Source: Protea cynaroides
Taxonomy: Eukaryota > Streptophyta > Magnoliopsida > Proteales > Proteaceae
Reading direction: 5' to 3'
NCBI GenBank assembly: GCA_028583415.1
Contig: CM053273.1
Span: 89,936,676-90,000,675, forward strand
Length of the DNA: 64,000 nucleotides
Positions 54,562 to 64,000 of this stretch are shown here, piece after piece. The position numbers and the translations under genes are program-made. The notes under the pieces are model-generated. The model worked only from the letters and a program-made list of their open reading frames with translations, was not told the DNA's origin and made no database searches. Within the stretch, counting starts at the first letter, position 1; every line of letters begins with the position of its first letter.

Positions 54562-56319
54562 AACCTTTTATAGAGTAACCCTTTTAGCGAAAGTGTGAAA
54601 CAGGTGGTTTTGTTATTCCTACTACTATACCTACTTAAGCTCCCTTATTCATTTTTGAAAGGATCTGATTCTTTTCTTCTCCCTCATTAGGAGTCAATAT
54701 TGAGCTTGCTATGATAATTGATAAATAGAGGGTTCTTTACTAAAGTTCTTTCTAATTGACGCGGCCAGTGTCAAAGCCTGTTTGACCTAAATTCCCTTTT
54801 GGTGCACTCATTGAGTCATCATGGACCCACAAAATACAAGGAGGTATTTTTTGTATTTGAAACAGAAAGAGTGAAGAAGTTTCGAGCTCCGGTGTCAAAT
54901 AGAAAATCCCCTTTATTAATATTATCTCATCTTAAGATCCCTTTCTTACAGATATGATTCATCTAGTCACATTGGATTGACCCATAGGTTCTCAATCAGA
55001 TTGATGAAAGCCAACCCTCAACAGTGAAAAAAAGTATAAATTCGATTTCAGGTCAGCAAGCTATTGAATGAAATGCACTTTGTGCCCAGATGGTCACCAT
55101 GAAGGTCAGCTGACACCCAATCCAGCCCATTTATTAATCAGACCAGTTTAGGCCCATAGGGGACCATTTTCAGGTTAGTAATCCTACTACAGATGTCCTT
55201 TCTCAAACCATTTGAGGATAGATCTAAATCATCTCCTGTCATTAAAGATGTATTAGCCGTAATTGCACGGCTGGTCTTTTCATCCAATGTGCATATCGAT
55301 GGTGAAGGCAAATGTACGATCACAACTAACACAACTGACCGTGAGATGACTTTTATCCTTTGAAGATAGGCTTCTCTCTCTCAATGGCATGTCTTGATAC
55401 CATATTTTGTCCACCAATCAGAAGTCAACACGTGTCTGTCCACATGACATGGTGGGAGATGACAGGTGTCAACTCCAGGGCATTACCGGATGGTAGGAGG
55501 AAGTACATGTAAGCCGGCATGTATCAAGTCTCCAAGTCGGCAATGCGAGTTGGAGGTAGACTCTTACCATATCACAACTTGGAGAGTCAAACTTGGGATG
55601 GACTCTCCAAGAAGCAGATACTCAATGACTACTTGGAAAGTCGGTAGTGACGACTTGTCCTAACTGTAGGATTATCGTCCTATGGTGGTAGGATGTAGTC
55701 AGCTAAGGATCGCCAGGAGAGTTAGACTCCTCAGCAAACTCAATCACTGGATAACGTGTTTGACCCCAATAGTAGGTGTAATCCTTTATATAAACGTTCG
55801 GCGGTCACAGGTAACGGGATCCAATTTTTACTCACTTTACCATTCCCCGCTTTGAGAAAATACTCAGGCAACCCCACTCTCTAAAGAGCTTACATCTTTC
55901 CAGTAAGCTCCATACTGTGCTCTGTGACTGACTTGACCGTTGAAGTGGACATTGGACTACTAAGTCCGTCCTCCGATAACCCTTTCTATCTTGCAAGTGG
56001 CAGGACAAGTCAGCTAATCCAGTTTCAACAGCAACAGTATGCATATTGAAATTTCAAGAAATCAATTGGAAAGAACTCGAAATCTTTTTCCTTGCAAGTT
56101 GGGAAACAAGAGATGAAGAAAAAAAAAAAAAAAATTAAATACCACTATTCAAATTCGAATCCTTTTACTAATTACCATATCCAATTCTGATCCAAAATCT
56201 ACCGAATGTATAAATAACAAGTTCGAATTCGATTTTTAATTGGATATTTAGTTAAAATCTGATTCGAATATGAAAAATATACCCTACACAGATTTTGAAA
56301 TGTATGTACAATACTAACA
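54562..56319. other. Spacer with a possible LTR fragment
   Basis: 55390-56040 is more GC-rich, starts tgtcttgataccat, and has a TATA-like ctttatataaac near 55785 followed by a leader-like stretch, which is what a Gypsy-type solo LTR would look like. No matching target duplication found, so I leave it unassigned. Confidence 0.35.
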
Positions 56320-56960
56320 AGGGAAAATTTCAACCACACCCCCTATAGCCCTATAGTATAGCTTAGTATCATGCGTTCATTTTTTCACGAAATATCACTA
56401 ACACCCTCAACTTTTGAAAACATGGTTCAGTCAGACCCTTTCCGTTAGGTCATCGCAGTTAATCGATGATGTGTCACCATCCAAAATTCATTAATGACAA
56501 CACTACCCCCCAATCAATATGTTAACTTACCATTTTACCCTTTTAATTTTAAATTCCTTTCCCTTTCCCCTTCTTCTTCTTTTTCTTCTTCTTCTTCTAC
56601 AGATTCTCATTCAACTCAGGCAAGAACATGATCAAATTTACCATCTTCCAGAATTAGAACTCCATAGCCACTTCAGAACTACGTCCTTACAGCTTATAAA
56701 TATTCCTATTCAAAAGAAGGAAAATCATCTGGTGAGAGTTTTAATAGACACAAATGGAATGCAGAGAATAATATGAAAGACGATAACAAAGGTTCTCTAA
56801 AATCAGAACTCAATCGAATAAAAAAAAAAATTCAAACTCATTTACCGTTTACTCCACGTATAGGTGAAACCTTTGAAAGCTCTAATGAATGAAAAACCTA
56901 GGCAAATAATCGATCGTATCAATAGAATCCGCAAAGAAATGAAAAAAATAAATAAAAAAA

Positions 56961-57170
56961 TGGAACATTTGACCTCCAATTCCAAATGAGCTCCCCACCC
57001 TCATGAAAAGGGCTCAAAAGCAAACCCTTCTTCATATTCCAAGAACCAAGCACAGGTTTGAAGCCGCAAACTAGCAGGCTTTGACGCCACTGAGAGTAGT
57101 AAGGTAACTTGAAGCACAACTTCACTGTTTTAAAGGACTTCTTCTCCGACAACACTCTCAGATCCGCCAT
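56961..57170 (-). pseudogene. DPE2 (4-alpha-glucanotransferase) first-exon fragment
   Basis: 70 codons from an ATG: KLPYYSQWRQSLLVCG, VLGSWNMKKGLLLSP and GELIWNWRSNVP. This is the N-terminal CBM20 starch-binding module of plant disproportionating enzyme 2, including the SQW and LGSW carbohydrate-binding signatures. The match stops abruptly after VP at an A/T-rich junction. Everything else of the roughly 950-residue enzyme is missing. Leader-like sequence extends to about 57230. Confidence 0.85.
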
Positions 57171-58356
57171 TTGCTGAAAATGAACGAGATCCAGATCAAC
57201 TCAGGGCTTCAGAGATCCGTTTGTTTTGATGTTAGTAAAATTTTACATGTTGAAAATTTTCCAATGTTTGTTTCCAAGAGGTAAAATTCTACCGTAAAAT
57301 TTTTCAATGTTTGTTTGAAATTTATTTTCCATGGTAAAAAATTATTTAAAATAATTACTTAAGATACTATTATAACAAATTATTTTAAAATAATCTTATA
57401 AGATAATATTATAAGAGCCTACCCGAGATCGTTTTCTATCGTCACTAACCGACCGCTGGGGAAAAACAGTTGAGCCCCCTTTCGGGAAACAAGGGTCAGG
57501 GTTCCAAAGCCCATGAAAGGAACCACAAATAATGGTCCATCTGTGATCTTGTCTTTATTCTACACTAGGAAAATCCAACCCATGAGGCCATAACCACTTG
57601 CAAAACAACCAACAAATCAGAAAAATGCAGAATACGTGGAGCATAGCATAAAAGTATACTTTTTGCTCCTCTTCTCAATTAGAAGCTGAGTCCAGATACT
57701 CATGGAGCTGCTCCTCCAACTCCAAATTATTGGACGTTTATTAGCTCTAGCTCTCTTCTATTGTCTATGGCTCAATTTTGATACATGGTTTGGTTTCATT
57801 TTTGACACCCTTACCACAAACATGTTATTTGAAAAAAAAAATGAAATTTGACACGATCATATCCTTACTTGGCCAATGAATAAACGATAAAATGAATAGA
57901 CGATTTATGTTCATTCTGCTTTCTCAAACAAGTCCGGCCAACATACATTATCACTATAAACAATGTTTTTTTGTCACTAAAAACAATGCTTAAGTATCGA
58001 TTTCTAGAGGGACAGATACCCGTTCCGATATCGTGAACTTTAAGCCATGGGCAATAAACCTACATGCATGAGAGATAATGCTAAACAAACAAGAGATTCA
58101 ACAAATGTATTGAACAAAACCAATTGGATAACTCCCCATCCCAATCCCAATTTTACCACCAAAATATATATATATATATATTATTGTCACCAAATCAATT
58201 CTAAAAAACAACTAAAATATTCAAATATTTATATTCAATTGGAATAAGAATGTCTAACTGAGAACCAAACTTCACAACTTTTTTAGTCTTGATCCTCCAT
58301 TTTATCATATGTTTACTTCTCTCATCAGCCACTTGGCCCTTTCATTCATTTTCTTC

Positions 58357-58575
58357 TCAAGGCCTTGAAAGCAAGAGAATCATCACAAATATGTAAACCT
58401 TAAAAGTTTGCTTGTCATCATTCCACCCCCAACCACTTTGTCCAACTAACCTCTTAAGGATCATGTATTTTTTCCAAGCTGTGAAGTTAATGCTCGGGGA
58501 AACTGATGTGAATGCTGGACCTGCAAAAGTCGTCACATTTATTCCCTTTGGTTGCTTCCTCAACAAGGAGATCAA
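58357..58575 (-). pseudogene. Myb/SANT-like DNA-binding fragment
   Basis: Minus-strand frame contains FTAWKKYMILKRLVGQSGWG and WNDDKQTF, resembling the C-terminal part of the plant Myb/SANT-like domain (Myb_DNA-bind_3) where WKxxxxLxxxSGxGWxxxxxxF is typical. It follows a ttttgcag acceptor. Too short to judge further. Confidence 0.45.
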
Positions 58576-58780
58576 TTAGTGCATTGTCCATTGACTCACA
58601 TAACAAAACCAGAAAAACTGGTAGGGGTGAAACCAGTGAAGAATCCCATAACAAAACACAAAACAAAATGAAAAGCAGCTTTCTTCCATAGCTGAACTCT
58701 CTTCTTTGATCTATCTACAGAACCCATCTTCCTAAACACAGATAAAACCAAGATTGATCCACCAGAATATCTCCCTCAGG

Positions 58781-59095
58781 CTATAACCTTGTGAATTCTT
58801 GAATCAAGAACTGGGTTTTATATTTGGAAGATGAGAAGGCTACTGAATAGTATTTTTTTAAAAGGGGAAGGCAACGGTTATATATGAATAGTACTAGCGA
58901 AATATGTTCGATTACATACCATTTTCCTGGAAGAGTTTTTCCCATCCAAAAAATTGACGAAGGTCGCAAACGTTTGTTCTGAAACACAATTTCATCTACA
59001 GAAACCATCTGGGAAGGATGTTTTATTGATGCTTTAAAATCTGGAGCTACATTTATAAATAGGAGCACCTTGGATTGGCACTGCCTCAAAACCAT
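58781..59095 (-). other. Unrecognised 104-codon open frame
   Basis: MVLRQCQSKVLLFINVAPDF then KASIKHPSQMVSVDEIVFQN. The first 60 residues look protein-like and the rest is low quality. Might be another captured exon; I do not recognise it. Confidence 0.25.
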
Positions 59096-60899
59096 TTATG
59101 ATGCTCTTGGCAGGAGCACCTCATCAATATAATGATTTGCAACAAAAGCCAAAAGCTATTTTGAAAGGGATTCAGCTCTCATAACCAAAATAAAATGGAA
59201 TCATTCTATAATCATACAAAAATAAAAATAACAAGGCGGGAAAAAAAAACATAGGGGAATGCCAAAATATTGCAGAATCAAAAGTAACTCTAGTCTACGG
59301 TCAAATAAATGAGAACCAACATGAGCTCGTATGAGAGTTGATTCAGTCAGCCAAAATATTGAAGATATGGAAGAGATTTTCAGGATTTTTTTTTTTTCCC
59401 CTCCTCACTGTCAAATATACTGTAATTTATCGAAACTAGATACCATGAGGTACACAGTCCAGAGGAGCAGAGTTCCAAGGCAACGAGAAAAGTAAGAGGG
59501 AAAGAGCCCAGAATACAATAATTTGATGTACATAGTGCTGAATGCTTTAAATCATTAGTCTATATGAAATATTGCACATGTAGCTTCTAAATGACTTTTC
59601 TGTCATTGATGTAATGTAAATTATGCATGTACTGTTATATAAGTTGTTATCTCAGGTTAGGACATGTAGTTTAGCATGGGGGCCATGTTGTAGCCAATAT
59701 CATCAGATCTTAAGCTGATGTCAGCTTGTACCATGCAATGAGCATGGCAAGCTGGGTTGAGCTGACCCTGTATAGGACCAAGTCTGTCTAGCTGGGCTTC
59801 TAGCATACAAATGTGGGTTCGAGTTAATAGATGCACTGCTCTTTCTGCCTAATGGATCAATCCAGACCTCCCATTGAGAGTAGGTATGCATAGACAGGAC
59901 ATGAACATAGCTGAAATCTTTTCTGGCTAGACATAGAATCAGTAATATGAATTTTCGATATCTTGTTACTAAGATTACTTAGAGAGCAGAGAGAAAGATG
60001 CCATTCAGTTATCAGGAACTGTGTTGCATTCCTCCTTGAATCCAGGTCTTCAATTCCCCAACTTCTGCTCAAACCTTTGCTCTGTTTTCTGAGACAAATG
60101 CAACCTTCAACCCACCATGCCACATTTCCTTCTTTCTCCAGACTTTTAGTGGGTTAAATGGTCAATGGTTATTCATTTCAGGCCCTGACAAATGCATTTT
60201 CTTCTTATTCCGGTTGCATGATGACCATTTTCTTTTAAAGTTGACTATACTCTTGGGGCTACTGGATTATGGACAAACTAGAGGGGAGATACCGTAACTT
60301 TCCCCTTTTCTTTTGGGTTCAATAGGAAATGCAAGAAAATAAAAAAATCCATGAGCAAGAATTGTAGCCTTGTAGGTTATTCATTATACAAGCAGTGTAT
60401 TACCAGTGGAGTCTGAAATCTGAATGCCTAAAAAGATATCTCATTGTTTATCTGTTATTTACCATATGACGTCTGCCTCAAGACTAGATTCAGGCCAAAG
60501 TGTAAGGTGAAAATTTTCAATCGGATTGGTCTACTTTTCTATTAACATTTCTATAGTTTGAAGGACCTTTCTTTAATTTATCTGTCTTCTCTGTTTTCCT
60601 GAACTGTCATTTGTCAACATATAAGGAACCTACCATTTGTGAACACATAGAGAACCTACAAAATTTGACTTGATATGCAATAGCCGATACAACTGTTTGA
60701 GAGATCTAAAATTAACCATTAGTACATTGCTTGGGGCCACAAATACAATTTTATACCTGCATGTTTTCACAGAAGGTAGCTAATTAGCAATTGCAGCCAT
60801 GCAGGGGTCAGTTGCCTGAAATTTCCTCCAATGCCTGTTTCTATAAGAGTATTAGCTTCTCCTCAGTTCCGGAATCTTGAAGAAAGGAGAGAGGAGGAG

Positions 60900-61046
60900 A
60901 TGGAGAACGGGTTGTATCAATGGCGATCCTTCTACTTTTCCTTGCTTTCGGACGACTCTGGTAACTAAAGACACCATCTTTGGTGCTGTTTGTTCTGCTA
61001 AGTTCAACGTTTATGCTCCCACCATTGGTGTTCTTTCCGCAAAAAG
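60900..61046 (+). pseudogene. Tyrosine aminotransferase exon 1 fragment
   Basis: Frame from 60919 reads NGDPSTFPCFRTTLVTKDTI and AKFNVYAPTIGVLSAK, then AG before gtaaga. These are N-terminal motifs of plant tyrosine aminotransferases (GDP(S/T)xFPCFRT, YAPTVGLLPARR). An ATG at 60900 (MENG) is out of frame with it, so an internal deletion or frameshift has occurred. The exon ends in phase 2 at AG, the complement of the fragment at 4964 which begins G-GCC. Confidence 0.8.
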
Positions 61047-61278
61047 GTAAGACCCAATTCATATTCTGCCGGTAGCATTCCTTTTACCTTTTTTTATTAA
61101 AAGGGTAAAATGGTAAGTTAACATGTTGATGGTGTTGGAGTAAAAAATGTCTTTTTATCTATTCTGTCAGTCTAAATAACGTTTGGGCGTCTTCACGGGT
61201 GTTAGTGATATTATTGTGAAAAATAGTAGTTGCGTGCTATTAAGTTATACTACAGGGGATGTGGCTGAAATTTTCCCC

Positions 61279-61636
61279 AATAATGATAGAGAAACATTAA
61301 ATTTCAATTTTATTCTATACTAGTCATAATTTGTATCTTACAATTTTATGAAAACAACAATTGAAGTAAATATGTCTTACAAATTTTATTTCATATTTTT
61401 TAGGTAAAGATATACAATTTTAAAACTATATGCATCATCATAACCTATGAAACTACGTTGTTCGCAGAACCCTAAACGCAGCAGATTATATCCGCTCTGT
61501 TAAGGTGATATATGAATTCGAATCCAAATCTGGCTGTTTGAATTCGGAATATCGGATACGAATGCAAATCAAGTTCAGAATCCCCTAATTGGATATGATT
61601 GCAAATTGAATTCAGATTTTAGACTATCCCTTTACA
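61279..61636. other. AT-rich spacer
   Basis: Contains repeated gaattcgaatccaaat-like text at 61510-61620. No element recognised. Confidence 0.4.
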
Positions 61637-62393
61637 TCTTGGATTGGATCGTCTCCTGTTGGCGTTAGAATAGGATGACATCAAACTGCCATTGGATGTC
61701 CGACAACTGGATGCTCAACAATCCGATGGCTGGATCAAGATTAAACAGAGAATGAGCAGCATGGGTTGACCTACACAGTAACAAATGGCGGTTTTGAAAT
61801 GGATTGTAAAATACGAGTGAGAAACCGTGAAACAGTGAAGAGATTCAACTTTCTATTTGATCCCTGGAGAAGAAGTGAAGAGGTTCATTGTTCGGATTCG
61901 AGATTGGAACAGAGATCGGCAATGAAGAAATCGAGGTTAGTTTGCAAAGAAGAATGGTGCTTGCCTATCCATCCGCACTTTTTGCAATCTGTTAAGCCGA
62001 CCAGCGACGAAGAAAATTGAGAAGGAGAAGAAGAAGAAGAAGAAGAAGAAGCATGGTAGTCTTGAAACAGTTCGCTGGTTGCTGGTTAGGGATGGACCCA
62101 TGTCGGATTTCCTATCTCAAATGCGAGCAAAGAAGAAGAAGAAGGGATTAGAAGGATTCAAGCATCTCTTCCTCTGTTTCGTGCTTTTTCTTCCCTTCTG
62201 TTTCGCGGTCTTCTTCCATGGTTTTTTACTGGAATTCAAAATCGTAAGTTATTACAATGTATCTCGTCTCACGTAGCCACTTTATGGACGAATTCATATG
62301 CACCGTCTTATCTATTGGAGTCCACATGTCACATCCAGCGGACACTGGATGTCATCCTGTTCTAACGCGAACAGTAGACGATCCAAATCCGTT
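61637..62393. mobile_element. Foldback element, ~757 bp, with coding-like interior
   Basis: Left arm at about 61637-61682 (ggattggatcgtctcctgtt, gaataggatgacatc) pairs with the right arm at about 62350-62393 (gatgtcatcctgttctaacg, gacgatccaaatcc). The interior holds a (GAA)n tract at 62023-62051 and an exon-like frame. No target duplication recognised. Confidence 0.7.
62103..62243 (+). pseudogene. Exon-like frame with a membrane segment
   Basis: MSDFLSQMRAKKKKKGLEGF followed by a strongly hydrophobic HLFLCFVLFLPFCFAVFF and GFLLEFKI before a canonical gtaagt. A basic N-terminus with one membrane segment and a good donor suggests a captured first exon of a membrane protein. Not identified. Confidence 0.4.
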
Positions 62394-64000
62394 CTACAGC
62401 CTACAGTGAGTGAGAACCAGGGAATCATATTAAAGCCAAAGGGATAATTTGGTCAATAGATAATTCTGTGTTTTGACTAGATTCGAGTCTACCCAAACAC
62501 CATCAGTTCATTGAAACTGTATTCGGTTGTTGGGAAGGTGGTGAGGAGGTAACAAATATGAGTTATTCTAAGGAAAAAGGAGGGGCTGTTTGGCTGACAC
62601 TAGGTGGGAGAATATTCATTTCGAGGTAAACGGGTAAGTTCACACCAACTTTAAGGATAGTTTTATCAATTAGAAGGTTAAGTATATATGACATCAGCAA
62701 TTATCTAAACCCTACACCCTAAACCCTTGAGGTAACCCAACTAGAACTTATATGCACCAAAGTTCTATTACCAAGGGTCCAAAATCTGTTCTCAAAGAGG
62801 GTGTCATTATATACATAATTCCACTCCTCAGTGTTGTCCTTTCACCTATCAAAAAAAAATGTTGTCCTTTCACATTATTTAAAGATTTCCCTGCAACTTG
62901 TCTCCATATAGGTATATACACTGTTCTTCATGGTATATACTCCTCGGTTCCTGCTCCAATCTATGTCATTTCTGCATTCACCATATTACATTGGACCCTT
63001 TGGCTAAGAAACCTCAATGATCACTACTTTCACGAGAAAAACAGCAAAGGGATCCCCTATGCAGAAATGAATCAACACAAAAATAATTTTTACATGTTGT
63101 TCTCAGCTCTAATCCTCATGGTTAAGTTTAATATCTTAGATTCTGAGCTACTGCTCATCTGGAAATACTGGCCAGAATCAGTATCGAGCTCAGCAATACT
63201 GATACGAATTGCTCGATCCGATACTGATAGATTTCAGCCCAATTCGATGCTGAACCAACTCTGCCAAGTTCCACCTAAAATGACCAAGTTTAGGCATGAT
63301 TTTAGGTACAACAGAGGTCAGACCAGGGCTGGCCAATCCTGTTATGACTTAGCCGATCCAATCCGAAGTCGCAAGTCCTGCGTTGTAGATTGGTATAAAG
63401 GGAGACTATAAACCATTAAATACTAGATACCCTTTAATACCTCTGGCCCCTACGGCACAGAGAGCTATAAATCGTGATTAAATTGTTAATGAGTGAACAA
63501 GCAATTCACATATACAATGTGCAACAAAGGAAACCATTTCTTATGATGGAATTTTCATTTTGCTAGATTCAGTTCAGTAACCTTACAAGGACTCTGAACC
63601 CACAATAAAAGGCAAGAAAAAATTGGAAAGAGAAGCAAAGCTTTTAAGAACTGTTATTCACATTTCGGCTGCATCATCCAAAGATATGCTAAACGAGAGG
63701 TAATTTCTCTTGCCTCATTCCACAACAGGTTGTCATGCAATAAAAAAATACATTACAATATTTTAAGCAGTGATATTTCACATGTTTGTGGACAGGTCCA
63801 AGACATTTCCTCACCGAGATTTTCTTTACCTCTACAACCAGCTTTACTCTCTACAGGAGCTTCAGTAATTTTAGACGCTCCTCATGCTCTGGGTGCAGTT
63901 TTGGTGGTGCATGACACCCATGAAGACCCTAAACTACATATTCCCGCAAACTCTACGAAGTAAGAAACACTGTATCTCCTTGCTTTACAAGTAAGAAACA
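62394..64000. other. Right end of window, no gene assigned
   Basis: A 219-codon open frame at 62752-63411 looks like chance: no homology, atypical composition, and overlapping repeat-like text (cgatccgatactgatag). At 63797-63963 an open stretch after a tttgtggacag acceptor-like site reads ILDAPHALGAVLVVHDTHED and could be a terminal exon of an unseen gene; unconfirmed. Confidence 0.35.

Larger units (their letters stand above)
56320..61278. mobile_element. Second Pack-MULE-like element with gene fragments
   Basis: Inverted ends of roughly 200-240 bp: left 56320-56556 and right 61278-61082. Both start (a/g)gggaaaatttca.ccaca inward and share atatcactaacaccc and gttaacttaccattttaccc. Inside lie a DPE2 first-exon fragment (-), a Myb/SANT-like fragment (-) and tyrosine aminotransferase exon 1 (+), with the aminotransferase fragment abutting the right end. 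No transposase. Flanks atactaaca and aataatgat do not form a clear 9-bp duplication. Two unrelated MITEs in opposite orientation is the alternative. Confidence 0.6.

Noticed and set aside
55390..56040. Gypsy-type solo LTR
   Set aside because: TG start and TATA-like box are suggestive, but no end with a matching target duplication was found, so it was not called as an element.
62752..63411. 219-codon open frame, the longest uninterrupted plus-strand frame outside genes
   Set aside because: No recognisable domain, no Kozak or splice context, irregular composition, and the 3' third overlaps repeat-like text. Probably chance.

Overview
The window is nuclear DNA of a flowering plant, most likely a dicot or an early-diverging lineage. 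It is AT-rich, has canonical GT-AG introns, and carries Ty1/Copia, RTE and L1 retroelements, hAT-type and Mutator-type DNA elements and many foldback MITEs. I cannot name the species. Only two genes look intact; nearly everything else is transposon sequence, fragments of genes carried by transposons, or unremarkable AT-rich DNA.

Gene 1 (+, coding span 8956-36974) is a plastid-type alpha/beta hydrolase of the Arabidopsis At1g15060 type. Nine exons give 606 codons in unbroken frame. The coding sequence is 1.8 kb but the gene covers 28 kb, because introns 2, 4 and 6 (12.9, 7.4 and 5.1 kb) are packed with transposons. Gene 2 (-, coding span 47959-38314) is a RING-H2 E3 ubiquitin ligase with five exons and 376 codons, all introns in phase 0. 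The two genes converge, with 1.3 kb between their stop codons.

Layout: 1-4668 holds a solo LTR and otherwise featureless DNA. 4669-7099 is a Pack-MULE-like element with long inverted ends that carries pieces of three unrelated genes (tyrosine aminotransferase, a PRA1-family protein, an F-box/LRR protein) and is itself broken by a hAT element. 8387-8715 holds hairpin repeats upstream of gene 1. Intron 2 of gene 1 contains a decayed Copia element (10181-15219, target duplication caacc) and an RTE LINE (15310-20140) into which a hAT element and an LTR have inserted, the LTR in turn carrying a second hAT element. Intron 4 holds a solo LTR, an RTE 3' end, an L1 fragment with a third hAT-type MITE, and a 1.9-kb non-autonomous LTR element. 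Intron 2 of gene 2 holds a deleted RTE copy.

From 48.7 kb onward I find no complete gene. There are several foldback MITEs, and a second Pack-MULE-like element (56320-61278) with a DPE2 first-exon fragment and exon 1 of a tyrosine aminotransferase gene. That exon ends at exactly the splice junction where the exon carried by the first Pack-MULE begins. The most noteworthy content of the window is this pair of gene-fragment-carrying elements, followed by the nested insertions with readable 8-bp target duplications and a recurrent foldback family.
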